A stretch of DNA of 64,000 nucleotides from Aeromicrobium ginsengisoli (GTDB lineage: Bacteria > Actinomycetota > Actinomycetes > Propionibacteriales > Nocardioidaceae). The translations under genes and the position numbers were made by a program. Shown here one piece after another: positions 1-8,563 of this stretch. The notes under the pieces were generated by a model. That model searched no databases. It worked only from the letters and a program-made list of their open reading frames with translations, and was not told the origin of the DNA. The stretch's first letter is position 1. The number at the start of each line of letters is the position of its first letter. The stretch is from positions 124,001 to 188,000 of the forward strand of contig NZ_SDPQ02000004.1 in assembly GCF_004134905.2 (NCBI RefSeq). Direction: 5' to 3'.

Positions 1-1
1 C

Positions 2-160
2 CCGATCGACCCCAAGGAGTACTACGCCGGCGTCAAGCAGGACCAGTACAAGCTGAACTCGGCGTGGGACTCGGCCGACATCGAGGGCGTCCGCAAGGAG
101 TACGACGCGGCGTTCAAGACCGGCCCCCTGTTCGAGTTCAAGAGCGATCTCGTCGCCTGA
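2..160 (+). CDS. Sugar ABC transporter substrate-binding protein, C-terminal end (partial)
   Basis: Only the last 52 codons are inside the window; the frame is open from the left edge to a TGA at 158-160. The tail is charged and aromatic-rich and ends LFEFKSDLVA. The role is inferred from position: the stop lies 2 bp before a two-domain sugar ABC ATPase and a RbsC-type permease, and the gene preceding such a pair is usually the periplasmic-binding-protein-like (RbsB/XylF family) lipoprotein that captures sugars or polyols outside the cell. No binding-site residues are visible, so the family assignment rests mainly on operon context. Confidence 0.6.
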   Translation, partial: PIDPKEYYAGVKQDQYKLNSAWDSADIEGVRKEYDAAFKTGPLFEFKSDLVA

Positions 161-162
161 CG

Positions 163-1692
163 ATGTCCACCACGTCAACCATCGAGCTCACCGGCGTCTC
201 CAAGACGTACGGTCCGGTCCATGCCCTGCGCGACGTCTCGCTCGAGGTACGGCCGGGGGAGGTCCTCGGCCTCATCGGTGAGAACGGTGCCGGCAAGTCC
301 ACGCTCATCGGGGTGCTCAGCGGCACCGTCCGGCCCGACGCAGGGACCATGCAGGTCCACGGGCAGGCGGCGCCGCTGGGCGACCCCCGGGCGCTGAGCT
401 CGCTCGGCATCTCGGTGGTCGTCCAGGAGCAGGCGCTCGTGGAGTCGCTGCGCGTCTACGAGAACATCTACCTCGGCAGGGAGAGCGCCGTCGGCGGCCG
501 TGGGCCGGGCCGCCGCCGGCGCCTGCGGGCGGCGGCGAGGAAGCTGCTCGAGGACCTGCACATCACGGGCGTCGATGCCGATGCCGTCGTGGTCGAGCTG
601 TCGTACCCGCAGCGCCAGCTGATCGAGATCGCGAAGGCGTTCTCCCGTACGCGCACCGGCTCGGCGGCTCCGGTGATCCTGCTGGACGAGCCCACCAGCG
701 CGCTGAGCGAGACCGAGGTCGAGATCCTGTTCTCGCTCGTGGAGCGGTGGAAGGACCGGGTCTCGTTCATCTTCGTCTCGCACATCCTGCAGGACGTCCT
801 CAAGATCAGCACCCGGTTGCTGGTGCTGCGCGACGGCCGCGCGATCGAGACGCTCCCCAACGTCGGGGTCTCGCCCGAGCACCTGCACGAGCTCATGGTC
901 GGCAGCGAGCGCAGCGCCGACTACTACCGCGAGGACGAGCAGGGCGGTGCGAGCGCCGAGGAGCCGGTCGTCGAGCTCCGCGGGGCGAGCGTCACGGGCG
1001 AGTTCGAGGACGTCGACCTGGTCATCCGGCCCGGCGAGATCGTCGGCGTCGCCGGCGTCATCGGATCGGGCAAGTCGACGCTCGCGGCAGCCGTCGCGGG
1101 CGCCGAGCGCCTCCACACCGGCGAGCTGCTGCTCGACGGCCGCCCTCGTACGCGATGGAACGTGGCCAAGGCGGTGCAGGAAGGCGTGCTGTACGTGCCG
1201 CCCGAGCGCGCCCACGACTCGCTCTTCACCACGACGTCGATCCGGTCCAACATCTCGATCGGCTTCCTCGACCTGCTCCAGACTCCGTGGAACCGCCTGA
1301 TCCGGCTGCGGGAGGAGCGCACGCGATCCACGGCGCTCGCCAAGCGCCTGCAGATCAAGGCGCCGTCGCTCAGCACGCCGATCGGTGAGCTCAGCGGCGG
1401 CAACCAGCAGAAGGCCGTGTTCGCCCGGTGGCAGGGCCGCCGGTGCCGCGTCCTCGTGCTCAACGACCCGACGCGCGGCATCGACGTCGGGACCCGCGAG
1501 GAGATCTACGGACTCATCCGGGAGATGGCCGCAGACGGCATCGGTGTGCTGCTGTGCGCCGAGTCGCTCGAGGAGGTCATCGGCATGTCCGACCGGATCA
1601 TCGTCATGAAGGACGGTCGGGTCACCGCCGAGCTGTCCTCACCCACAGCCGCCAAGCCGACCGAGGTCGACGTCATCAAACACATGATGTGA
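163..1692 (+). CDS. Sugar ABC transporter ATP-binding protein (RbsA/MglA/XylG type)
   Basis: 509 aa, the usual length for a duplicated sugar-importer ATPase that powers uptake through an RbsC-like permease at the inner face of the membrane. The first half has Walker A GENGAGKST near residues 39-47 and Walker B VILLDEPTSA near 172. The second half has Walker A GVIGSGKST near 298, a good signature LSGGNQQK near 409 and Walker B VLVLNDPTRGID near 430. The first-half signature is degenerate (LSYPQRQ instead of LSGGQ-like), which is common in this subfamily. The frame is also open upstream, but ATG 163, 2 bp after the preceding stop, begins the family-typical N-terminus; the longer frame would overlap the binding-protein gene. 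Confidence 0.93.
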   Translation: MSTTSTIELTGVSKTYGPVHALRDVSLEVRPGEVLGLIGENGAGKSTLIGVLSGTVRPDAGTMQVHGQAAPLGDPRALSSLGISVVVQEQALVESLRVYENIYLGRESAVGGRGPGRRRRLRAAARKLLEDLHITGVDADAVVVELSYPQRQLIEIAKAFSRTRTGSAAPVILLDEPTSALSETEVEILFSLVERWKDRVSFIFVSHILQDVLKISTRLLVLRDGRAIETLPNVGVSPEHLHELMVGSERSADYYREDEQGGASAEEPVVELRGASVTGEFEDVDLVIRPGEIVGVAGVIGSGKSTLAAAVAGAERLHTGELLLDGRPRTRWNVAKAVQEGVLYVPPERAHDSLFTTTSIRSNISIGFLDLLQTPWNRLIRLREERTRSTALAKRLQIKAPSLSTPIGELSGGNQQKAVFARWQGRRCRVLVLNDPTRGIDVGTREEIYGLIREMAADGIGVLLCAESLEEVIGMSDRIIVMKDGRVTAELSSPTAAKPTEVDVIKHMM

Positions 1693-1699
1693 GGAACCC

Positions 1700-2719
1700 A
1701 TGACCAACGTGATAGCCCCGCAGACACCCACGTCGCCCCCTCCGGCTCCCCCCGGCGGAGGGGGGCGTGGGGCCCTGGCCCGCCTCGACCAGTACCGCAA
1801 CGTGCTCGTGCCGACGATCGCCGTGATCGCGCTGGTGATCTACTTCCAGTCGCAGACCTCGTCGTTCGTGTCGGCCGACTCGGCCCAGAACATCCTGCGC
1901 CAGATGGCCTTCCTGACGGTCCTCGCGCTCGCCGGCACGTTCGTGATCCTGATCGGTGGCATCGACCTGTCGGTCGCCGCCAACGCGACGCTCGCCGGCA
2001 TCCTCATCGCGACGTGGATCGACGACTTCGGCGGCACGCTCGCGATCGTCATGGTCATCGCGGTCGGTGCGTTCGTCGGCCTGGTCAACGGCATCATCAC
2101 GACCTGGCTGAAGGTGCCGTCGTTCCTGGTGACGCTCGGCATGATGTCGATCCTCGACGGCGTGTCCAACTCGATCTCGGACGGCGGCCCCGTGTCGTAC
2201 CAGTCCGGGCTGCTGCAGACGCTCATCAACGACTCGACGATCCCCAATGTCCCCAACGGTGCCCTGATCGCGATCGTGCTGACCGCGATCGCCACGGTCG
2301 TCGCGTTCGCCACGCCGTTCGGCCGGCACATGTACGCGGTGGGCGGCAACGAGCGGGCCGCGGGTCTGAGCGGCGTACGCGTGCGGGCCGTCAAGCTCGC
2401 GGTGTTCGCACTCGCCGGTGGCGTCGCTGCGATCGCCGGCATCATCTTCACGGGTCAGGCCAGCACGGGCGTCCCGATGGGCGCCGATGCGAGCCTGCTC
2501 AACTCGATCGCCGCGATCGTCGTCGGCGGCACGGCGTTGTCGGGAGGCGTCGGCGGACCTCACCGTACGCTCCTCGGCGCGCTCGTCATCGTGCTGTTGA
2601 GCGCCGGGATGGACATCACATCGGTCGACCCGTACACCCAGCTCGTCGTCAAGGGCGCCGTCGTCATCGCGGCCGTCGCCCTCACGATCGATCGTCGTCG
2701 CTACGGGATGATCAAATGA
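1700..2719 (+). CDS. Sugar ABC transporter permease (RbsC type)
   Basis: 339 aa integral membrane subunit that forms the import channel with the ATPase immediately upstream (7 bp gap). A Pro/Gly-rich cytoplasmic N-terminus (about 25 residues) precedes roughly eight to ten hydrophobic segments. Family landmarks are LIGGIDLSV near residue 75, NGIITTWLKVPSFLVTLG in the middle, GGNERAAGLSGV near 215 and the conserved IVVGGTALSGGVGG near 275. The stop overlaps the next start (ATGA at 2716-2719), so translation is likely coupled to the following dehydrogenase. This links transport to oxidation of the imported compound; the substrate cannot be read from sequence. Confidence 0.93.
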   Translation: MTNVIAPQTPTSPPPAPPGGGGRGALARLDQYRNVLVPTIAVIALVIYFQSQTSSFVSADSAQNILRQMAFLTVLALAGTFVILIGGIDLSVAANATLAGILIATWIDDFGGTLAIVMVIAVGAFVGLVNGIITTWLKVPSFLVTLGMMSILDGVSNSISDGGPVSYQSGLLQTLINDSTIPNVPNGALIAIVLTAIATVVAFATPFGRHMYAVGGNERAAGLSGVRVRAVKLAVFALAGGVAAIAGIIFTGQASTGVPMGADASLLNSIAAIVVGGTALSGGVGGPHRTLLGALVIVLLSAGMDITSVDPYTQLVVKGAVVIAAVALTIDRRRYGMIK

Positions 2720-3549
2720 CCGGGCGGATGGCGGGCAAGGTCGCGTTCGTCACGGGTGCCGCCCGCGGGCAGGGTCGCAGCCACGCCGTGCGACTCGCCG
2801 AGGAAGGCGCGGACATCATCGCGATCGACCTCTGCGAGGACCTGCCCGAGGTGCCGTACCCGCTGGCCACCAAGGCCGACCTCGACGAGACCGTGCGCCA
2901 GGTCGAGGCGCTGGGTCGTCGCATCGTCGCCCGCGTCGCCGACGTACGGGACTCCGCCTCGATCGACGCAGCGCTCCGCGAGGGCGTCGACGAGCTGGGC
3001 CGCCTCGATGCCGTGTGCGCCAACGTGGGGATCAACAACCCGGCGCCGGCGCACGAGATCACCGAGGAGCAGTGGCACACCGTCATCGACATCGACCTCG
3101 GCGGCACGTGGCGCACCGTGAAGGCCGCGATCCCGTATCTCGTCGGCCAGGGCACCGGCGGGTCGATGGTGCTCACGAGCTCGGCTGCGGGCCTCAAGGG
3201 CTATGCCAACATCGCGCACTACACCGCCGCGAAGCACGGCATCAACGGCCTGATGAAGACCCTGGCCCAGGAGCTCGCCGAGCACCACATCCGCGTCAAC
3301 ACCGTCAACCCGACCCAGGTCGACACCCCGATGATCATGAACGACCCGATGTACCGGTTGTTCTGCCCCGACATCGAGAACCCCACCCGCGAGGACTTCG
3401 CCCCGATCTCGCAATCGATGAACGCTCTTCCCATACCGTGGGTGGAGTCTCGGGACGTCAGCAACTCCGTGCTGTTCCTGCTCTCTGACGAGTCCAGGTA
3501 CATCACCGGTGTCGCACTGCCGGTCGATGCCGGCGTGCTCATCAAGTAG
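2716..3549 (+). CDS. Mycofactocin-type SDR oxidoreductase (first of tandem pair)
   Basis: 277 aa NAD(P)-dependent short-chain dehydrogenase. The glycine-rich cofactor motif TGAARGQG is at residues 13-20. The catalytic set is a Ser in the TSSAAG stretch near 155, then Tyr and Lys (YTAAK) near 169-173. The opening pattern GKVAFVTGAARGQGRSHAV and an insertion after the second strand match the mycofactocin-coupled SDR subfamily, whose NAD is held tightly and reoxidised through the mycofactocin redox peptide. It overlaps the permease stop by 4 bp, so it probably oxidises the alcohol or sugar that the transporter imports. No mycofactocin biosynthesis genes are in this window. Assignment to the subfamily is by sequence resemblance only. 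Confidence 0.88.
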   Translation: MTGRMAGKVAFVTGAARGQGRSHAVRLAEEGADIIAIDLCEDLPEVPYPLATKADLDETVRQVEALGRRIVARVADVRDSASIDAALREGVDELGRLDAVCANVGINNPAPAHEITEEQWHTVIDIDLGGTWRTVKAAIPYLVGQGTGGSMVLTSSAAGLKGYANIAHYTAAKHGINGLMKTLAQELAEHHIRVNTVNPTQVDTPMIMNDPMYRLFCPDIENPTREDFAPISQSMNALPIPWVESRDVSNSVLFLLSDESRYITGVALPVDAGVLIK

Positions 3550-3598
3550 AACCAGGCGGCCGCACGCGTGGCCGCACGCATCCCGAGGAGGACGGAAC

Positions 3599-4432
3599 AT
3601 GGCAGGACGAGTCGAGGGCAAGGTCGCCTTCATCACCGGCGCAGCACGCGGACAGGGCCGCAGTCACGCGGTCAAGCTCGCGGAGGAGGGCGCCGACATC
3701 ATCGCCGTCGATGCACTCAAGGACATCGACACGGTCACGTACCCGATGGCCACCGACGAGGACATGCAGGAGACGGTGCGACTGGTCGAGGCGACCGGGC
3801 GCCGCATCCACTCCGCGCACGCGGACGTCCGTGACTTCGAGTCGCTGCGCATCGCCCTCGACGCGGGCGTCGAGCAGTTCGGCCACGTCGACATCGTGTC
3901 GGCCAACGCCGGCATCCTCTCGTTCGGCGCTGTGGAGGAGCTGTCGGAGGAGACCTGGGCGCAGATGATCGACATCAACCTCAGCGGCGTCTGGCGCACC
4001 GCGAAGGCGGCGATCCCGCATCTCATCAGGCAGGGCACGGGCGGGTCGATCATCCTGACGTCGTCGGTCGCGGGCCTGCGGTCGTACGCCGGAGTGGGCC
4101 ACTACGTCTCCGCGAAGCACGGCGTCGTCGGGCTCATGAAGACGTTGGCGCAGGAGCTGGCCGAGCACCACATCCGCGTCAACACGGTCAACCCCACGCA
4201 GGTCGACACGCCCATGGTGCAGCACCCCGACATGTACAAGCTGTTCAGCCCCGACATCGAGAACCCGACCAAGGAGGACTTCGCGCAGGCGTCCGGCGAG
4301 TCGATCCTCTACCCGATCCCATGGGTCGAGTCGATCGACGTCAGCAACGCGGTCCTGTTCCTGGCCTCGGAGGAGTCGCGCTACATCACCGGCGTGGCGC
4401 TGCCGATCGACGGTGGCGTGCTGGTCAAGTAG
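3599..4432 (+). CDS. Mycofactocin-type SDR oxidoreductase (second of tandem pair)
   Basis: 277 aa, the same length as the preceding gene and clearly paralogous: both carry TGAARGQGRSHAV and the run LMKTLAQELAEHHIRVNTVN, and both end in a short Gly-Val-Leu-x-Lys tail. Catalytic Ser (TSSVAG), Tyr and Lys (YVSAK) are present. A strong ribosome binding site, gaggagg, lies just before ATG 3599, which fixes the start. The two proteins differ mostly in the region after the cofactor motif and in the substrate loop (IENPTKEDFAQASGES here), so they may act on successive or related substrates. Tandem duplication followed by divergence is the likely origin. Confidence 0.9.
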   Translation: MAGRVEGKVAFITGAARGQGRSHAVKLAEEGADIIAVDALKDIDTVTYPMATDEDMQETVRLVEATGRRIHSAHADVRDFESLRIALDAGVEQFGHVDIVSANAGILSFGAVEELSEETWAQMIDINLSGVWRTAKAAIPHLIRQGTGGSIILTSSVAGLRSYAGVGHYVSAKHGVVGLMKTLAQELAEHHIRVNTVNPTQVDTPMVQHPDMYKLFSPDIENPTKEDFAQASGESILYPIPWVESIDVSNAVLFLASEESRYITGVALPIDGGVLVK

Positions 4433-4485
4433 CCGCGGGCGGCGCCTGCGGCGGTCGAATCACGTGGTTCGTGTAGGACTGGACC

Positions 4486-5835
4486 ATGACGAATCAAGAG
4501 GTCGACGTCCTGGTCGTGGGCGCCGGAGCGACGGGACTGTCCGCCGCGTACGCCCTGCAGCGCGCGGGCAGGTCGGTGCTGGTGCTCGAGTCGCGCGAGC
4601 GGGTCGGTGGCCGGCTGTGGACCGACGAGGTCGATGGCGTCGATCTCGAGATCGGCGGTCAGTGGGTCTCGCCTGACCAGGACGCGCTGCTGGCGATGCT
4701 GGGCGAGCTGGGCCTGGAGACGTTCGAGCGGCACCGCGAGGGCGAGTCGATCTACGTGGGCCTCGACGGCCAGCGGCGTACGTTCACGGGTGAGCAGCTC
4801 CCGGTCGCCCACGCGGTCGAGGCCGAGATGGCCCGGCTCACGGCCCTGCTCGACGAGCTGTCGGGGCAGATGGACCCGGCGAGGCCGTGGGACATGCCGG
4901 GTGCCCGAGAGCTCGACCAGGTCACGTTCCTCGGCTGGCTCGAGCAGAACTGCAGCGAGCCAGAGGCGCGCGACAACATCGGCATGTTCATCGCACAGGC
5001 CATGCTGACCAAGCCCGCGCACACGTTCTCCGCCCTGCAGGCCGTGCACATGGCCGCGAGCGCGGGCAGCTTCAGCAACCTGGTCGACTCCGAGTTCATC
5101 CTCGACAAGCGGGTCATCGGCGGCCTGCAGCAGGTGCCGCTCCGCCTGGCCGAGCGACTCGGCAGCGCCGTGCGCACGGGCCGCGACGTCGAGAAGGTCG
5201 CCTGGACCGACGCCGGCGTCACGGTCTCGTCCGGCGACCTCACCGTCAGTGCTCGTCACCTCGTGCTCGCGATCCCGCCGACCGCGGTCACCCGCGTGCG
5301 CTTCGAGCCGCCGCTGCCGTCGATCCAGCGTGAGACCCGCCAGCACCAGTCGTTCGGGCAGGTCATCAAGGTGCACGCGACGTACGAGTCACCGTTCTGG
5401 CGCGACGCCGGGCTCTCGGGCACGGCCTTCAGCCCGTACGAGGTGGTGCACGAGGCGTACGACAACACCAACCACGACGAGCCGCGGGGGACGCTGGTGG
5501 GCTTCGTCTCGGACCTGCAGGCCGATGCCGTGCTCAGGCTGTCGGCAGACGAGCGGCGCGAGGTCGTCCTGTCGTCGCTGTCGACGTACTTCGGCCCTCA
5601 GGCCGCCGCGCCGCTGACCTACTTCGAGAGCGACTGGACCTCCGAGGAGCTCGGCAGCGGAGCGTACGGCTCGAGCTTCGACGTCGGCGGGCTCACCCGG
5701 TTCGGGCCCCGTCTCCGGGAGCCGGTCGGCCCGATCCAGATCGGCAGCTCGGACGTGGCGGGCCTGGGGTTCCAGCACGTCGATGGCGCCCTGCGCGTCG
5801 GGGCGGAGCTGGCCGAAGCCATCGTCGAGGGTTGA
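4486..5835 (+). CDS. Flavin monoamine oxidase family protein
   Basis: 449 aa FAD-dependent amine oxidase that would oxidise a primary or secondary amine to an aldehyde or imine with release of hydrogen peroxide. The N-terminal dinucleotide fold reads VVGAGATGLSAAYAL (residues about 8-22), followed by ERVGGRLWTDEV, the standard GGR flavin-binding motif, and IGGQWVSPDQ. The C-terminal FAD segment is VAGLGFQHVDGALRVGAELA. The length fits bacterial monoamine or putrescine oxidases. It follows the SDR pair by 53 bp and is probably part of the same catabolic unit, or has its own weak -10 box (TAGGACT) about 8 nt before the ATG. The exact amine cannot be assigned. Confidence 0.88.
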   Translation: MTNQEVDVLVVGAGATGLSAAYALQRAGRSVLVLESRERVGGRLWTDEVDGVDLEIGGQWVSPDQDALLAMLGELGLETFERHREGESIYVGLDGQRRTFTGEQLPVAHAVEAEMARLTALLDELSGQMDPARPWDMPGARELDQVTFLGWLEQNCSEPEARDNIGMFIAQAMLTKPAHTFSALQAVHMAASAGSFSNLVDSEFILDKRVIGGLQQVPLRLAERLGSAVRTGRDVEKVAWTDAGVTVSSGDLTVSARHLVLAIPPTAVTRVRFEPPLPSIQRETRQHQSFGQVIKVHATYESPFWRDAGLSGTAFSPYEVVHEAYDNTNHDEPRGTLVGFVSDLQADAVLRLSADERREVVLSSLSTYFGPQAAAPLTYFESDWTSEELGSGAYGSSFDVGGLTRFGPRLREPVGPIQIGSSDVAGLGFQHVDGALRVGAELAEAIVEG

Positions 5836-5869
5836 CGGGCCAGCGCGCCGGCTTCTTCGGCGGAGTGCG

Positions 5870-6034
5870 GTGGGCCACGCGCCAGGCGACGATCGCGATG
5901 GTGAGGTAGACGGCGTAGCCGGCCAGCCGCGCTGGCTCATCCTGCTGGGCGTTTTCGGGCTGTTCGCCCTGGGCGTCTACCTCGTCGAGCTGCGCAACCT
6001 GCGACGCACCCGCAAGGTGACGCCCCGGCACTGA
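5870..6034 (+). CDS. Possible small single-span membrane protein
   Basis: A possible 54-aa frame from GTG 5870 to TGA 6032-6034. Its second half, WLILLGVFGLFALGVYLVEL followed by RNLRRTRK, looks like one membrane helix with a positive inside tail and has strongly GC-biased third positions. The first half is poor. Oddly, bases 5836-5940 show coding bias on the opposite strand instead, where they read a different hydrophobic stretch (LAGYAVYLTIAIVAW followed by basic residues) without a convincing start or stop. I cannot decide between a real small gene, two decayed gene ends meeting at a rearrangement junction, and chance. Confidence 0.3.
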   Translation: MGHAPGDDRDGEVDGVAGQPRWLILLGVFGLFALGVYLVELRNLRRTRKVTPRH

Positions 6035-6051
6035 GCCGGCTCAGCTCGCGT

Positions 6052-6651
6052 CTAGCGCCGCAGCAGCGTTTGCACTTGCTCGCGGATGTCGGCCACGACG
6101 GTCTCGTCGCTCACGGCGGGGTCCGCGTGGGTGGCCATGCTGAGGAAGCCGATCGCCGAGATGATGTGAGCCAGCGTCGCAGCGTCGTCGACGAAGGACT
6201 CGTCGCGCGCGAGGGCGGCGGCAAGGGCCTCCTCGGTCCGGGCGGAGATTGCGAGCGCCTCACCGTGATGTGGCTCGTCATGGTCACCGAACACCATTTC
6301 GCGCAGGTACGTACGACCATTGGCGATCTGGGTGCGGTTGCACTCCACGATGGGCTGCATGATCGCCATCACCGCACCCAGCGCGTCCGGGACCGACTCG
6401 GCCGCCTTCCGGCCCCGTTCGAGCGCCTCGGCGTAGTGCGTGTTCTGCACCATGAGGAGGAGCTCGCCCTTGGTCTTGGCATAGAGGAACAGCGTCCCGG
6501 TGCCGATGTCAGCCTGGTCGGCGATCTGCTGGGTCGTGACGTCCTCGACGCCGTGCTCGGCGAACAGCTCGCTGGCGGCCGTGAGGATGCGGTCGAGCTT
6601 CTCCTGCTTGTTGCGCTCGCGCCGGCCGAGCGGCTGGGAGGCGAGAGTCAT
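6052..6651 (-). CDS. TetR/AcrR family transcriptional regulator
   Basis: 199 aa DNA-binding repressor. An N-terminal helix-turn-helix occupies residues about 15-60 (RILTAASELFAEHGVEDVTT, then IADQADIGTGTLFLYAKTKGELL), the conserved TetR signature. The rest is a helical ligand-binding and dimerisation domain with no recognisable ligand specificity. ATG 6651 was chosen because the helix-turn-helix begins at the usual distance; an in-frame ATG 51 bp upstream would add an atypical Pro-rich leader. It lies downstream of the EthD-like and hydrolase genes on the same strand and is a candidate regulator for the operator upstream of the hydrolase (8443-8456) and for the acyl-CoA synthetase. Confidence 0.9.
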   Translation of the reverse strand: MTLASQPLGRRERNKQEKLDRILTAASELFAEHGVEDVTTQQIADQADIGTGTLFLYAKTKGELLLMVQNTHYAEALERGRKAAESVPDALGAVMAIMQPIVECNRTQIANGRTYLREMVFGDHDEPHHGEALAISARTEEALAAALARDESFVDDAATLAHIISAIGFLSMATHADPAVSDETVVADIREQVQTLLRR

Positions 6652-6723
6652 GGCGCAACCTCCGGGTCTGGGCTCTGACAGGGCCGGGCTCCATCCTTCC
6701 ACGGAGGAGCGACCGGCACCGGC

Positions 6724-7521
6724 CTACGCCTCGTGGTGCGGGAGGACACGGGCGTCCTTCACGTAGGTGAGGGCGGCCGTGACGTCGTACGCATGGATCG
6801 TCGCGGCCAGCGGAATGAGCTGCTCGGACAGGCCCCGGATGGCGTCGCCGGCGAAGAACGCGTCACGAGCCGCGTCATCGGCGAACCCGAGCATCACCGA
6901 GGCGTGAAAGCGCTGGTCCTCGGGGTTGTCGTGGGCCACGTTGGGGGTGTCCCACAGCTTCTGGCTCCAGGGCAGGAACGTCTGCGTGCGCAGCTCCTTC
7001 AGGAGTCCGGTCCCGGCCATCGCTGACACGAGCTGCGTGTTGACGAGCTTCCGGAACGTCCGTGCGCTCACGCCGTCGCGGCGACGCACGTAGATGACGG
7101 CGCGCGAGCCGACCGGCTCGCCGGGTGCGACGTCGTACCAGCGGGACATGCCCGGGAGGCCGGCGTAGAGCAGGGTGCGGCGGAAGACGTTGATCTCGTC
7201 CTGGTACGCCATGGCGTTCTGCTTGCGCCCTTGGAGCGTGGAGAGCACGCCCTTGAGGGTGACCTCGGCGATGCCGTCGATCTTGCGGTCGTGCGGGATG
7301 GCGGTAGCGATGCCGGCGGTGGCCGGCCAGCGGCCCACATTGTCCTCGGCGACGTGGATCTGCCGGTACTCCTTGAGGCCGCGGTTGGCCGAGATGATCC
7401 CGGAGTGCGGGCCCTTCCAGTAGTCCATGCCGGTCTGGCGAGGCTGGTCGGTCCGCACCCACAGCAGGATCGAGCTCGAGAGCTGCTTCCTGGCCTTCGG
7501 TGCGGCGGTTGAGGTGCTCAT
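6724..7521 (-). CDS. Hypothetical protein with EthD-like alpha/beta-barrel character
   Basis: 265 aa soluble protein. The start of the chain (LLWVRTDQPRQTGMDYWKGPHSGII) and the later GFADDAARDAFF and LSEQLIPLAATIHAYDVT stretches resemble the strand-helix pattern of dimeric alpha/beta-barrel proteins of the EthD/stress-responsive type, apparently as two such units. No catalytic motif is visible. It follows the alpha/beta hydrolase by 22 bp on the same strand and is almost certainly co-transcribed with it. EthD-like proteins often accompany degradation operons for hydrophobic compounds, which fits the acyl-CoA synthetase across the promoter. The function is unknown. Confidence 0.75.
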   Translation of the reverse strand: MSTSTAAPKARKQLSSSILLWVRTDQPRQTGMDYWKGPHSGIISANRGLKEYRQIHVAEDNVGRWPATAGIATAIPHDRKIDGIAEVTLKGVLSTLQGRKQNAMAYQDEINVFRRTLLYAGLPGMSRWYDVAPGEPVGSRAVIYVRRRDGVSARTFRKLVNTQLVSAMAGTGLLKELRTQTFLPWSQKLWDTPNVAHDNPEDQRFHASVMLGFADDAARDAFFAGDAIRGLSEQLIPLAATIHAYDVTAALTYVKDARVLPHHEA

Positions 7522-7543
7522 GATCGTTCCTTCGGTCGTGAGG

Positions 7544-8398
7544 TCAGCGGTTCAGGAACTCCACGGCGAGGGGGGCGAACTGCTCGTGGAACTGGAAGAT
7601 GCCGCCGTGTCCGGAGTCGGGGTAGATGACGAGCTCGGAGCCCGTGATGCGGCGGTGCAGGTCCTCGGACAGGACGGAGGGCACCATGCGGTCGTTGTCG
7701 CCGTTGGCGATGAGCGTCGGCTGGGTCAGCTTCGACAGGTCCGACGGCGTGCCGCGGCCGTACTTCTTGATGGCCTTGAGCTGGGTCTGGAACGCCGGCA
7801 TCTTCATCTTCGCGTCGCGGTCCTCGGTGCGCTCCTCGAGTCGCTTGACGAACGCCTTGGCGGCAGGCTTGCCGGTCGCATTGCGGTTGAAGAACAGGAA
7901 CTCCTTGGGGTCGGATCGTGTCAACGTCGCGCGCAGGATGTCCCAGTAGGTGACCCCGGCGATCTTGTCGATGTCCTTGCCTCCGCGCGGGCCGGTGCCG
8001 GTCAGCACGAGCCTGCGGACGAGCTCGGGGTGCTTGACGACGAGATCCTGGGCGATCATGCCGCCGAGAGAGAACGAGAAGATGTCGATCTGGTCGAAGC
8101 CGAGGGCCTTGATGAACGCGTACGCGTCGTCGGCCATGGCCTCGACGCTGTCGGGCACCTTGCCGGACGAGCCGCCGACGCCCTTGTTGTCGAACGTGAT
8201 GACGTGGCGGGTCTTGGCGATGGGGTCGACGATGCGCGGGTCCCAGTTGTCGAGGGTCGCGGCGAGGTGCACGAAGAAGATGACGGGGATGCCTTCCTTC
8301 GGTCCCAGCTCCCTGTAGGCGTACGTCGTGCCGTTGGCCGTGATGGTCTTGGCGGGTGCCTTCGCGTATGTGGTGACGATGTCTTCCGTGCTGCTCAT
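7544..8398 (-). CDS. Alpha/beta hydrolase
   Basis: 284 aa serine hydrolase fold. The visible catalytic set is the nucleophile elbow FSFSLGGM (Ser near residue 110), an Asp in NGDNDRMVP near 235 and His in YPDSGHGGIF near 262. The oxyanion region reads PVIFFVHLAATLDNWDP instead of the more usual HG-x-P, so the HG dipeptide is altered to HL. The lid after residue 130 is Lys-rich. It is likely the first gene of a two-gene transcript with the EthD-like protein, driven by the promoter at 8449-8477. The physiological substrate is unknown; esterase, lactonase or dehalogenase-like activity are all possible. Confidence 0.88.
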   Translation of the reverse strand: MSSTEDIVTTYAKAPAKTITANGTTYAYRELGPKEGIPVIFFVHLAATLDNWDPRIVDPIAKTRHVITFDNKGVGGSSGKVPDSVEAMADDAYAFIKALGFDQIDIFSFSLGGMIAQDLVVKHPELVRRLVLTGTGPRGGKDIDKIAGVTYWDILRATLTRSDPKEFLFFNRNATGKPAAKAFVKRLEERTEDRDAKMKMPAFQTQLKAIKKYGRGTPSDLSKLTQPTLIANGDNDRMVPSVLSEDLHRRITGSELVIYPDSGHGGIFQFHEQFAPLAVEFLNR

Positions 8399-8428
8399 GA
8401 TCGATCTCCTGTGAGGTGGTGGGTGTGC

Positions 8429-8477
8429 TCAGAAACGAGCATACTCATTTATGAGTTGACTCAGAAACTTTTGTCAA
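8429..8477 (-). promoter_or_regulatory. Promoter with overlapping palindromic operator for the hydrolase operon
   Basis: On the minus strand a consensus -35 TTGACA (plus-strand 8472-8477) is followed after about 17 nt by an AT-rich -10 region (TCATAA, about 8449-8454). A perfect dyad ACTCAT-TT-ATGAGT (8443-8456) sits on the -10, and the 9-mer ctcagaaac occurs twice as a direct repeat at 8429-8437 and 8460-8468, flanking the dyad. This is the layout of a repressor site blocking RNA polymerase. The TetR protein encoded at 6052-6651 is the nearest candidate binder; the assignment is inferred. Confidence 0.6.
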
Positions 8478-8563
8478 GTCGGCTGGTCTGTTGGTGGAAT
8501 GTGGAACTCGGGTCGCTGGTGGGGGACGATGCAGGGAGGCCACCACGGGAGGGAACAGCAAGC

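Noticed and set aside
7427-8563. In-frame extension of the acyl-CoA synthetase upstream of 8564
   Set aside because: It runs antisense to the alpha/beta hydrolase and through the promoter, with no acyl-CoA synthetase sequence; ATG 8564 begins the conserved protein.
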